From: a virus
DNA: 32,329 nucleotides
Direction: 5' to 3' (one strand)
IMG/VR virus record: IMGVR_UViG_3300010413_000112
Location: 1-32,329 of that record
Shown: piece after piece, positions 21,668 through 29,806 of the stretch
How the letters are laid out: every line of letters begins with the position of its first letter
Numbering within the stretch: the stretch's first letter is position 1
Position numbers and translations under genes: made by a program
The notes under the pieces: model-generated
Seen by the model: the letters and a program-made list of their open reading frames with translations, nothing else
Told to the model about the DNA's origin: nothing
Databases searched by the model: none

Positions 21668-22726
21668 ATGGCAAAAGGGATTACTTTTAGAACAAAGGCA
21701 ATGGTAGAAAAGACAAGCAAAGGATGGACAGTGAATGCAATTGCAACTGAGTCAAAGAAAGTTGACTGGAACACAGTTGAGGATACAATGGTTGCAAAGG
21801 GATGGAACATTTCAGGAGTAATTGAAGAGAATGAGAAGGGAATGACATATGGATGGTTCAATGTACTGGATGTATGTTGCACAAAGGCAGAGGCTATGGA
21901 AGTATACAGAGACTTGATGGATACTATCATCACAATGGAAGACCTTGAGAAGGAGAAAGTTGAGTCTGACTCAACTCCTTCTGAGGGTACAGTTGAATGG
22001 ATAAGATTAAACAAAGTTCAAGGTTGTGACACCGAAACTTGCAAGGGATGTCCTAACATGGAGAACTGTATCACAAGAGAGGGAACAGATGCAACGGACT
22101 ATCTTACAATTGAAGCAAAGGGAAGAATTGACATCAAGAAATTTGGAGACCTTAAACTTAAAGAAGGTGACAGAGTGAGATATACCCTTGAGTATGATGA
22201 GGAGAACTTTGGGATGGAAGGAACAGTGACCAATGCCTTTAGAAGTGAGATGACCTTTTATCCTTACTTTATTACATGGGACAACGGAAAAAATGACTGT
22301 GTATCTTGGTCAGGTAGAGGATACTACAACGAGTCAAAACCAAGAATTGATAAGATTGAGGAGGATGGGTCAGATGACCCTACTCCTGAGGAGAACTTCA
22401 GACCTATGAAAGAGATGACCAAAGATGAGATTGTGGCAGAGTACAATGACATCACAGGAGCAGATGTGACAAGCTTCCATTACTCAAGAGTTACATTTGA
22501 GAGTTTGTTGAAGGTTGCAAGAGTAGACACGAACACATCCCACAAAGAAAAGATTGGACACTATGAGTTCACATTCATTGAGGGAGACTTCTTTGGGAGT
22601 GACTATACAATCAAGGTCATAGAGATGTTTGATACGGTAGCAGTAGCGTGGTACACAAGGGAGCTATACTATAAGGACAGAGACCATATGGTCAAAGACC
22701 TTTCAGATAGATATAATCATATATAA
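21668..22726 (+). CDS. 352-aa early protein with Cys cluster and SH3-like module
   Basis: Not recognised as a whole. Residues 1-100 form a helical-beta region (KMVEKTSKGW...). A short Cys cluster follows at about 120-134 (GCDTETCKGCPNMENC; C-x4-C-x2-C-x5-C), which could bind zinc or an Fe-S centre. Then an SH3/KOW-like barrel LKLKEGDRVRYTLEYDEENF with TWDNGKNDCVSW (about 160-215), and a C-terminal part with YEFTFIEGDFFGSDYTIKV. It is the first gene after early promoter 2, so expression should be early and strong. Possibly a regulator or nucleic-acid-binding protein; that is inference. Confidence 0.6.
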   Translation: MAKGITFRTKAMVEKTSKGWTVNAIATESKKVDWNTVEDTMVAKGWNISGVIEENEKGMTYGWFNVLDVCCTKAEAMEVYRDLMDTIITMEDLEKEKVESDSTPSEGTVEWIRLNKVQGCDTETCKGCPNMENCITREGTDATDYLTIEAKGRIDIKKFGDLKLKEGDRVRYTLEYDEENFGMEGTVTNAFRSEMTFYPYFITWDNGKNDCVSWSGRGYYNESKPRIDKIEEDGSDDPTPEENFRPMKEMTKDEIVAEYNDITGADVTSFHYSRVTFESLLKVARVDTNTSHKEKIGHYEFTFIEGDFFGSDYTIKVIEMFDTVAVAWYTRELYYKDRDHMVKDLSDRYNHI

Positions 22727-22740
22727 GGAGATGGTGTATA

Positions 22741-22980
22741 ATGCCAACTATGAAGGAATTGAAGTCTGAGGCACAGGCAATGAAAGTCAAGGGGTACTCA
22801 AGAATGAGTAAAGAGCAACTTGAGGAGGCAGTTAACAACAAATACGCATCTATGATGGGAATGCCTACATCAGATAAGAAGAAGAAAACTCCAAAGACCA
22901 CACTCACAAGGTCTCAACTTGAGAAAAAAATGAAGGCTCAAGGAGTCAAGAAGGTATCACAGATAAGAGGGACAGTTTAG
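22741..22980 (+). CDS. Small basic Rho-N/SAP-like protein, 79 aa
   Basis: Starts with MPTMKELKSEAQAMKVKGYS then MSKEQLEEAVNN, the Leu-spaced helix-turn-helix pattern of the Rho N-terminal/SAP-like DNA- or RNA-binding motif ('ELKxxAxxxxxxGxSxxxKxELIxAL'). A lysine-rich linker follows (DKKKKTPKTTLT), with a second half LTRSQLEKKMKAQGVKK. Probably a small nucleic-acid-binding protein. Preceded by AAGGAG. Its stop codon is within the first of two tandem hairpins. Confidence 0.6.
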   Translation: MPTMKELKSEAQAMKVKGYSRMSKEQLEEAVNNKYASMMGMPTSDKKKKTPKTTLTRSQLEKKMKAQGVKKVSQIRGTV

Positions 22981-22998
22981 TCCCTCACCCGAAAGGGT
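22967..22998 (+). promoter_or_regulatory. Tandem hairpins at the end of the SAP-like gene
   Basis: GAGGGAC/GTCCCTC (7 bp, loop AGTTTA; spans the stop) followed immediately by ACCC-GAAA-GGGT, a stem with a GNRA tetraloop. There is no U-tract, so they are more likely mRNA-stability, processing or protein-binding elements than terminators. The next gene's GAGGAGGAGG begins after them. Confidence 0.55.
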
Positions 22999-23019
22999 AG
23001 AATTGAGGAGGAGGTTTGA

Positions 23020-23178
23020 ATGACAATACAGGAAATTAACAAAAAGATTGATGGAAGATTATGTCCTGCAACAGTAGGTTTACACTCTTATGTGTCATAC
23101 TGTAAAAATGGTGAGTGTGGTCAATGTTGGAAAAGAGCAATTGAAGGAGGAAAGACTAATGACAAAACAAAGAACTAA
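23020..23178 (+). CDS. Small Cys-rich protein, 52 aa
   Basis: Short product MTIQEINKKIDGRLCPATVG with C-x(12)-C-x(4)-C-x(2)-C (CKNGECGQC), a likely zinc-binding arrangement. GAGGAGG lies 5-6 nt before the ATG. It overlaps the next gene by 20 nt, and its codons supply the GGAGG for that gene. Probably a zinc-finger-like accessory protein. Confidence 0.6.
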   Translation: MTIQEINKKIDGRLCPATVGLHSYVSYCKNGECGQCWKRAIEGGKTNDKTKN

Positions 23179-23443
23179 AAGAAAATTTGTTGAGTGGAAA
23201 GTTGAACCAACCTACATGCAGAGAGTGATGGACACAGGATGCAAACCAGTTGAGATTGAATGGGATAAGGTACTCAACACAGAGTACCATAATCTTAAAC
23301 TAGACCTGATAAAAGTTAGAGACAATATAGTCAAGCAAACTTGGAACAAGTCATTGACTGAAAAGGAGAAAGACATCCTTTCAAAGATAAAGAGACTTGA
23401 AGAAAATAAATTAGTTAAAGGAGATGACACTAATGGGATTTAA
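23159..23443 (+). CDS. Hypothetical 94-aa basic protein
   Basis: Charged and helical: TKQRTKRKFVEWKVEP, then a helix-rich half ending EKDILSKIKRLEENKLV. The ATG at 23159 has GAAGGAGG about 6 nt upstream; an earlier in-frame ATG at 23090 lies inside the preceding gene without such a site. The start and context suggest DNA or RNA association, but no motif is certain. It overlaps the next small gene by 11 nt in a densely overlapping run leading to the replication protein. Confidence 0.55.
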   Translation: MTKQRTKRKFVEWKVEPTYMQRVMDTGCKPVEIEWDKVLNTEYHNLKLDLIKVRDNIVKQTWNKSLTEKEKDILSKIKRLEENKLVKGDDTNGI

Positions 23444-23558
23444 ATATTGTGAGGAGTGCGGTGATATTATAATTGATGGATACTCAACACTCTGTGGGTG
23501 GTGTTTGCTTAAGAAGGAGGAGCAGGAGAGGGAGGTATGGGAAGATGAGGAGTTATAA
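23433..23558 (+). CDS. 41-aa zinc-ribbon-like protein
   Basis: Tiny protein with two C-x2-C knuckles: YCEECGD near the start and LCGWC after about 14 residues, then a Glu/Lys tail (KKEEQEREVWEDEEL). The layout is that of a minimal zinc ribbon. AAAGGAG lies about 8 nt upstream. Its end overlaps the replication polyprotein start by 14 nt, and its codons carry the GGGAGG used by it, so the two are probably coupled. Confidence 0.6.
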   Translation: MGFKYCEECGDIIIDGYSTLCGWCLLKKEEQEREVWEDEEL

Positions 23559-26500
23559 GGTCTATCTTGCAGATACAGAGTCATTGGTTGACTTTTGGGG
23601 AATACGTTTCATTGAGCAGGATGGGGATGAGATAATCTCCTTTGATACAATTGGAGAGGATACTCTAATCAACAAAACCCCAATCCTTGACTTTATGAAG
23701 AACAATGTAATTGTATTCCACAATGCAGGATATGACTCTTTCATGTTATACAGACTCATGGCTTTTTCAGGAGCAACTCCAACTGTTATGAGAGATTTTA
23801 ACAAAGAGTATTTCCAAGACTCAAGAAATTTTATTGAGCAGATGAGAGAGTATGGAAAATACTCCAAAAGGTTCTCTGAGGAGTTCGGTTGTAAAATATA
23901 TGACTCCCTGAAACCTCTTGGAAAGTCTTTAAAGGTCATGGAGTATGTCACAGACCAAGAGGTCATGGTTGAGACCTTTGATGAGAACAGAAGATATGAT
24001 GAGGAGTTCTCAAAATACTTCAATCATGACGTAAAGGCTTTGCAGAAAATATGGAACACTCATTGGAAGTTAAGACCAACCATCAACGATAGAAAAAACG
24101 CACTTGAATATCTTGGGGTTATAGGAAAATTTGATGAGTACCATGAATACTCTTCACCCTTGTCATTCCTTGCTCCTCTGTTTTCAAAAGACATCAAGGG
24201 TGAGTCAAGACAATATTCAAGGATTGACTTTCGTGAAATCCCTGCATTGAAGGATGAGACATTAAATGAACAATTCAAGTCCCATATAGAAAAATACACA
24301 CTAGATACAAAGTTAGCGGACAGAGATGACTCTAAAAAGACAGAGGTTCTAATTTTCGATAACAACACAGTATTTTCAGGTGGAGGTATACATGGAGTCC
24401 ATAAGTCTCAACAGTTCTTTAAATCAGATGACTCTTACACAATAATGCACTATGATGTTGGGTCTCTCTATCCTAACATATTGAGAGTTGACCAACATCT
24501 TGCAAGACACATGGACATTGAATTATACACATCTCTTATTGAGAATAGATTGAAATACAAAGCAGATGGAGATAAGCAGAGGGCAAACGCACTTAAACTG
24601 GTTCTCAACTCGGCATATGGTATTATCAACATGGAGGTTGACATCTATGATAAGAACTCAGACTACAACCCTATGGGGTATAAACCTTTAGGGCAATGGG
24701 TTTGTCTCAGGGGTCATCAACTACTCCTGAGTATGATAGAATTATTCAAAGAGTATCTCACAGACATTACAGTCATTCAAATGAACACAGATGGTGTTTA
24801 TTTTCTAATCAGAAATGATGAGGTTGAAAAGTCAAGGGAAGTTGCAAAGATGTGGGAAAAGGAACATGATATGACACTGGATGGTCACTCCTATGCGTAC
24901 ATGTACCAAAAGGATGTCAACAATTATATTGCAGTTGAGTTCAATGGTGACATTGAGTCTAAGGGTAAACTTGGAATTGATGACAAGGAAGGTGTCACAG
25001 ATGTCACAATCCCTCTTACAGTGAGAGAGTGCATCATGAGACAGTTCGGGATGGTTCAAAGAACTCAAGAGCCTAAAATATATCCAATCTTGGACAAGTC
25101 ATCAGGTTCTCTGTGGTATCTAACCAATAAAGAGACAGGGATATATCACTGTACTGGTAAACCATCAAGCATCAATCCAATGACAGTTGAACAGATGGAG
25201 GCAAGTGGGAAGACCTTTGGTAAAATTGCAGGTATGTCAAAGTTACATCTCACAACTAACATTGATGATGCAGACCTTTCAGTATATGAGTGGTTGTCAG
25301 ACCTCCACATCAGGAACAGGACAGAGACCGCAATTGCAGATTTGAAACTAAAAGACCCAATCATGTCAATCATTGACCCATCTGCAACGGAACTCAAAAC
25401 AAAGATTGGTCAAAGATATAAGGACAACGCAACCGCAACAAGTAAATCTGAGATTGAGGTCAACATGACTGACAAATATTGGAAACCTGTTGGAGGAACA
25501 AGAAGAAAAGATGAGTGGAAGGGTAGATTTTGGGAACACTTTGAGGAGTGTCTTGAAAAAGGTTATCACTTCATGCTTGGTTCTGTGAAAGGTGGAAAGA
25601 GAGCAATTGAACATGGTCAAGGACAAAACGTTGGATACTTTGACTTGGATGAGGGATTTTTACCATCAATACATGAGGCAAGACAACTCATTGAAGAGAA
25701 GACTGGTATCAAATTATTTGCATCCTATTACACTCTATCTGCAACAGATGAGAAGAGAAAACAGAGACACTTCTTTCTATTGGACAAAACATTCTTACCA
25801 CATGAGAGAAAAACATATAGAGCCTTCATGAACCATCTCTCAGACCTACTTCAGGAAAAATGTGGACTCACCAATGATCGTGCCACATGCTCCCTGAATT
25901 ATGTTGCATTTACAAGGCATCCTGACATGGAGTACTTTATAGCAGACTCAAAAGAGGTTGACTGGTTTTCAGTCAATCTCTCTTCTCTTGAAGTTGATGA
26001 GGATGCAACCTTCAAAGCGACATGGAAGAGCACTCTTTTAGAGGGTGAGGTATTTTCAAAGGATTTTATACATTATCTTGACTATCTGAGAGACGGAAAC
26101 ACAGGGATACATTTCTCACATTTAAGGAGAATAATCTATGGAACTATACCTTATTTGCAAGACGTCCACCCAACACTTCCATCAGAAATAATTAACATAA
26201 TAACTGAGTTTGCACAAAAGCATTATTATGGAACAATGCCAAATAGTTACATTGACAGGTTCAAGGCACTAATCAAACAAGGTGAGTATAATGAGACTAA
26301 TTTACAGAGATATAACCATTATAAATCAATATATCTTGTTAGAGGAGCAGACACTCTCTATAAGAAGGTTAAAAATAGAGTTGAGAGTTCACCTTTTAAA
26401 GTAGAGTCAGGTGTGATTAATATTGCAGGAGTTGGAGCAGGTAAAACCACTTTTCTTGTTGATGTAACCGCACTTCATACGTTGGAACAAATAAAAACAG

Positions 26501-28296
26501 TTATATGGACAGACAATGTGGATAATGTTAGAGATATTAAACACAGACTTATTGACAGATACTCTGAGGATATTGCAAATAATGTTCTATTTGTTACACC
26601 ATCAACCCCTGTGGAGGAAATAAGAGAGCACAAAGGTGTTATAGTGACTCACCATCAATATCTGACTCACAAGGGAATATCTTCTGAAAGATACCCAAAG
26701 ACATATGCACTTATGAGTACAGATGTAAAGTATCATCTTCTTGATGAGTTGCAAAACCTTGTCCATGTAAGACACAAAGACATTGTGATTGAGAGACCAA
26801 TGTTTAAAAGTTCCCTTAGAGGTTCAAGAGTAAAGTGGATACCAATCACAACCCATATTCCAACTGTGAAGGAGGGCACTAAACTTGAAATAAAATTATC
26901 AGGCAATCTTGTTTGGAGAGAGACAGAGACTTTTAATGCAATAGAGTATTATAATCTCGAAGAGATGCAGGACATTGGTACAGATGCAGGATGTAAGAAA
27001 TATTTTGAAATACTTGAGGAGGTTGGTAGTAGATACACACCAAAACAAGGAAGTGACTACGGATACATAGAGAGACTCTATAAAGTCAGGATGACAAAAC
27101 CATCCATTGATGACTGGTCAGTGTATGAACACATGTACAGGTTATGCTCAGATTGTGGAGAGATATTTTTGCATGAGAAGATACCAACTCATCTTGGAGT
27201 TGAGATTGATGTGTCAAGTACATGTCATTATGAAGGACTAAGCAAAACAGGTTTTCATGGGTTGTGGTCAACATCCCTCAGAATAAGAGATGAGAGTGTC
27301 ATTGTGGATGACTTAAGAGGAGCTTACACAGGCTTTTCTGCATCCATGTCAGAGGATGAGACTATCTTTAATGGGATGACTTTCAACCACATCTCTGAGT
27401 CCTTCTCTAAGACAGACAAGGTATACATCCAAAACCTCAATAACTTCCCAACCTATGACAAGATACTTGAGTCGGGTTTAAACACTTTAATTGTGTATGA
27501 CCTGAAAAATCAAGCATCCGCAAGGTACAGGGAACTTATAAAAGACAGTAGGTTCACAAACAAGGTAACGTTGCTTCAGGATAAAGGAGATGCCACTCAT
27601 TATGCAAATGGAGATGAGTCAGAGGCACACTCCTATCCCATAAAGATAACATACAGAGAAAATAGCAGACTGAGAGGAAAAGACCTCCCACAGATAGAGT
27701 GTATGGTCATAGATATGCACAACAAAAGAAATTTGCTATTTGATACCACAGGAGACCCTATTGAACATAAACTAAATCAGTCCATAGGTAGACCTCTCAG
27801 AGGTCATCAGATGCTAAAGTCCTTTGTATTCTTCAACAACGACAAAGACACAGGACATAATGCAAAGACAGGTGAAGAGTATCTCAAAACGATAGTTGGA
27901 AAGGATGAGGTATTTTTCATAGATAGATGGTTTGATAGAGAGACCTTTGAAGAGGTGAAGAACACTCCTGTTATAGAGTGCATAAGGTTTATATCATCTC
28001 CTGAGTCACACCCAATGAAGAACACCAAGAGAGAAAAGTCATCAAAGAAGGAGTCAAAGACCAAGTACAAATATACTCCAACAATAAGAGAATATATTGG
28101 AAAGGAACATCAAAGAGGTGTCAGGGAATGGAGAGAACTCTTTGGAATGAAATATCAGGAAGAGCCTGTGTTCTCAAGAACCTTCTCTCAATCTGCATTG
28201 AATAAACTTGGAGCAGATGGTATTCACATCCATGTTGGGACTCTTGAAGGAAAAAAACAATTATATTATTTCAAATATATCAATGAGGAAAACTAG
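23545..28296 (+). CDS. Replication polyprotein: exonuclease - family B DNA polymerase - primase - SF2 helicase
   Basis: 1583 aa. Exonuclease (1-175): DTE (D10, E12), HNAGYD (59-64), Y158-x3-D162. Family B polymerase (about 290-470): motif A DVGSLYP (304-310), motif B K351-x3-NSAYG (355-359), motif C NTDG (414-417), where the first Asp is Asn but the essential D416 stays. Archaeo-eukaryotic-type primase (about 640-810): GYFDLDEG with D700 and D702, QRHFFLLD with H742, and a SLNYVAFTRHP segment. SF2 helicase (about 950-1430): Walker A GVGAGKTT (962-969), LLDELQ (D1067, E1068), RGKDLP (1377-1382), QSIGRPLRG (1412-1420). A basic linker and DNA-binding-like tail follow. The ATG at 23545 has GGGAGG about 10 nt upstream; a start at 23473 lacks one. 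No frameshift or stop separates the domains. Confidence 0.88.
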   Translation: MRSYKVYLADTESLVDFWGIRFIEQDGDEIISFDTIGEDTLINKTPILDFMKNNVIVFHNAGYDSFMLYRLMAFSGATPTVMRDFNKEYFQDSRNFIEQMREYGKYSKRFSEEFGCKIYDSLKPLGKSLKVMEYVTDQEVMVETFDENRRYDEEFSKYFNHDVKALQKIWNTHWKLRPTINDRKNALEYLGVIGKFDEYHEYSSPLSFLAPLFSKDIKGESRQYSRIDFREIPALKDETLNEQFKSHIEKYTLDTKLADRDDSKKTEVLIFDNNTVFSGGGIHGVHKSQQFFKSDDSYTIMHYDVGSLYPNILRVDQHLARHMDIELYTSLIENRLKYKADGDKQRANALKLVLNSAYGIINMEVDIYDKNSDYNPMGYKPLGQWVCLRGHQLLLSMIELFKEYLTDITVIQMNTDGVYFLIRNDEVEKSREVAKMWEKEHDMTLDGHSYAYMYQKDVNNYIAVEFNGDIESKGKLGIDDKEGVTDVTIPLTVRECIMRQFGMVQRTQEPKIYPILDKSSGSLWYLTNKETGIYHCTGKPSSINPMTVEQMEASGKTFGKIAGMSKLHLTTNIDDADLSVYEWLSDLHIRNRTETAIADLKLKDPIMSIIDPSATELKTKIGQRYKDNATATSKSEIEVNMTDKYWKPVGGTRRKDEWKGRFWEHFEECLEKGYHFMLGSVKGGKRAIEHGQGQNVGYFDLDEGFLPSIHEARQLIEEKTGIKLFASYYTLSATDEKRKQRHFFLLDKTFLPHERKTYRAFMNHLSDLLQEKCGLTNDRATCSLNYVAFTRHPDMEYFIADSKEVDWFSVNLSSLEVDEDATFKATWKSTLLEGEVFSKDFIHYLDYLRDGNTGIHFSHLRRIIYGTIPYLQDVHPTLPSEIINIITEFAQKHYYGTMPNSYIDRFKALIKQGEYNETNLQRYNHYKSIYLVRGADTLYKKVKNRVESSPFKVESGVINIAGVGAGKTTFLVDVTALHTLEQIKTVIWTDNVDNVRDIKHRLIDRYSEDIANNVLFVTPSTPVEEIREHKGVIVTHHQYLTHKGISSERYPKTYALMSTDVKYHLLDELQNLVHVRHKDIVIERPMFKSSLRGSRVKWIPITTHIPTVKEGTKLEIKLSGNLVWRETETFNAIEYYNLEEMQDIGTDAGCKKYFEILEEVGSRYTPKQGSDYGYIERLYKVRMTKPSIDDWSVYEHMYRLCSDCGEIFLHEKIPTHLGVEIDVSSTCHYEGLSKTGFHGLWSTSLRIRDESVIVDDLRGAYTGFSASMSEDETIFNGMTFNHISESFSKTDKVYIQNLNNFPTYDKILESGLNTLIVYDLKNQASARYRELIKDSRFTNKVTLLQDKGDATHYANGDESEAHSYPIKITYRENSRLRGKDLPQIECMVIDMHNKRNLLFDTTGDPIEHKLNQSIGRPLRGHQMLKSFVFFNNDKDTGHNAKTGEEYLKTIVGKDEVFFIDRWFDRETFEEVKNTPVIECIRFISSPESHPMKNTKREKSSKKESKTKYKYTPTIREYIGKEHQRGVREWRELFGMKYQEEPVFSRTFSQSALNKLGADGIHIHVGTLEGKKQLYYFKYINEEN

Positions 28297-28303
28297 ACTA
28301 TAT

Positions 28304-28323
28304 GGTGAGATTTATGTCTCACC
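28304..28323 (+). other. Hairpin after the replication polyprotein gene
   Basis: Perfect 7-bp stem GGTGAGA/TCTCACC with loop TTTATG, followed by an A-rich run rather than T. As there is no U-tract it is not a standard terminator; it may mark the end of the message or block exonucleases. Confidence 0.5.
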
Positions 28324-28355
28324 TATAAAAAATAAAAAATATATTAAAAAAGTTG

Positions 28356-28384
28356 TAGACATAATTTAATTAATATGTTAATAT
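28356..28384 (+). promoter_or_regulatory. Early-type promoter 3
   Basis: TAGACA (28356-28361), 17-nt spacer, TG-T-TAATAT ending at 28384, with ATATTAAAAAAGTTGT upstream as in promoter 2. It would start about 20 nt before the ATG at 28411. Confidence 0.7.
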
Positions 28385-28410
28385 AATTATCAAGAAGGGA
28401 GGAGATACAG

Positions 28411-28656
28411 ATGGAAAAGAAAACAACACATCCATTGAAGATTGTGAAGATAGACAGAGCAGGAAGACCGATTGAAGTTTACAGTAGTATATATAAAGCA
28501 GGTCATGAGCATGGTTCACCTGCAAATATAACTCATTGTCTTAGAGGTAGAACAAAGGTTGCATATGGTTTTCACTGGATGACATTGGATGATTTTAGAA
28601 AACACAAAGATGCAGATGGAAATATTGATGTAATGGAAGTATTTTATAAAAAGTAA
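28411..28656 (+). CDS. Stand-alone NUMOD1-like domain protein
   Basis: 81 aa, nearly all one NUMOD1-like module: IVKIDRAGRPIEVYSSIYKA, then ITHCLRGRTKVAYGFHW. NUMOD1 domains are normally the DNA-binding part of homing endonucleases such as GIY-YIG and HNH types ('hyxhdxxGxhhxxasxxxA...'). Here no nuclease domain is attached, so the product could be a degenerate endonuclease, a DNA-binding regulator, or the remnant of one. It is first after early promoter 3, and AGGAGG precedes the ATG. Confidence 0.6.
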   Translation: MEKKTTHPLKIVKIDRAGRPIEVYSSIYKAGHEHGSPANITHCLRGRTKVAYGFHWMTLDDFRKHKDADGNIDVMEVFYKK

Positions 28657-28669
28657 ACAGGAGGAAAAG

Positions 28670-29194
28670 ATGGACAATATCAAACCGATAAGACAATATG
28701 TGTTTGAGAGAGGAATGAGAGTAAAAAGAATGGGTATTGACAACAAACAAATATTTGGAAACATTGAGTCAGTAGATAAGGATAAAATATATTCAATAAC
28801 AGTTAAGTGGGACTCAGGAGAGACCTATGGGATAACATCTCGATATACAATAGATGGATATTGGATGACTGGGACTAAATCCGAAATAAGAAGGATACAT
28901 CCAATTGATGAGCCCTATCCATGGGAAACAACTTTAAGTTTACATGAGTTGACAGAGCAAGATGGTATCACTCACTCTGACAGTAAGATACAAGGTGGAC
29001 ACTACAAAGACTCAATAGAGTGCATCAAAGTTCTTGAACTACTTGAGAGTACGGGAGCAGGGTTTCATGAGATACAGGCAGTGCGATACATATGGAGAGC
29101 AGGAAGGAAGACAGGAGAGTCAAAAGAAAAGGATTTAAAAAAGGCTTTGAATTATTTACACAGAAAACTTGAAGGAAAGTGGTTCTATGAGTAA
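28670..29194 (+). CDS. DUF3310 protein with N-terminal SH3-like module
   Basis: 174 aa. The C-terminal part (about 109-168) matches DUF3310: GGHYKDSIECIKVLELL, then AVRYIWRAGRKTG and DLKKALNYLHRKLEG. In other phages DUF3310 proteins lie in nucleotide-metabolism or host-takeover gene groups; their chemistry is not known. The first 75 residues resemble a beta-barrel module (FERGMRVKRMGIDNKQIFGN, YWMTGTKSEI) that is not usual in the family. AGGAGG lies just before the ATG. It overlaps the next gene by 8 nt. Confidence 0.8.
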   Translation: MDNIKPIRQYVFERGMRVKRMGIDNKQIFGNIESVDKDKIYSITVKWDSGETYGITSRYTIDGYWMTGTKSEIRRIHPIDEPYPWETTLSLHELTEQDGITHSDSKIQGGHYKDSIECIKVLELLESTGAGFHEIQAVRYIWRAGRKTGESKEKDLKKALNYLHRKLEGKWFYE

Positions 29195-29786
29195 GAAAAG
29201 GATAAGAAGATACAGAAAAAATGTGTTTGCAAGATACACTTTGGATGGGACTTTTATTGAAATGTTCCCATCTGTGTCTGACTTGAAAAAGGCAGGATAC
29301 AGTGAAACAACCACAAGACTGGTTTGCACTGGACATACAAAGAAATATAAAAATTGTCTTTGGAGATATGTTGTTGATGGTGTTATCCCTAACATAAAAG
29401 AGAATACAGAAAAAAGAGCACTGTATATTCAATTTGCAAAGTTGATCATTCAGGGTGAATTGACTCTGACTGAGGCATCCATATTTAATCCTACACTCGA
29501 TAAGAGTACACTTGGAAATTATGTTCAAAGGTTAAGAGTCACACACAAAGCGGAGTTTTTGGGAAAGAAGTTGTATGAAAAGAAAGACAAGGATAAAGTC
29601 AACATATTGAAAATACATCCAAAAGTCCTTATCGAATACTCACACGCACTTGAAGTCCTTGAGATGCATGGTTATATATACATAAAAAAGGAGTATGATT
29701 TGAACGGTTCATATGATACCATTGTTACTTTTATTAAAAAGAAATTTAACAAGATTTGTTGGGATGGAGACATCTATGAAGAATAA
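29187..29786 (+). CDS. NUMOD1-like DNA-binding protein with HTH-like middle
   Basis: 199 aa. A basic N-terminus (MSKKRIRRYRKN) is followed by one NUMOD1-like unit (VFARYTLDGTFIEMFPSVSD and the closing KNCLWRYV). The rest looks helical, with a possible helix-turn-helix around GELTLTEASIFNPTLDKSTL. No catalytic motif of GIY-YIG, HNH or LAGLIDADG type is seen. ATG 29187 overlaps the previous stop and has GGA 8-9 nt upstream; the TTG at 29169 has no better site. Probably a transcription or DNA-binding factor, or the leftover of a homing protein. Confidence 0.55.
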   Translation: MSKKRIRRYRKNVFARYTLDGTFIEMFPSVSDLKKAGYSETTTRLVCTGHTKKYKNCLWRYVVDGVIPNIKENTEKRALYIQFAKLIIQGELTLTEASIFNPTLDKSTLGNYVQRLRVTHKAEFLGKKLYEKKDKDKVNILKIHPKVLIEYSHALEVLEMHGYIYIKKEYDLNGSYDTIVTFIKKKFNKICWDGDIYEE

Positions 29787-29806
29787 AAACAGGAGGTATG
29801 AGATAC

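Noticed and set aside
23473-23544. Longer start for the replication polyprotein
   Set aside because: No ribosome site upstream; the extra 24 residues overlap the zinc-ribbon-like gene, while ATG 23545 has GGGAGG at good spacing and begins just before the exonuclease motif.
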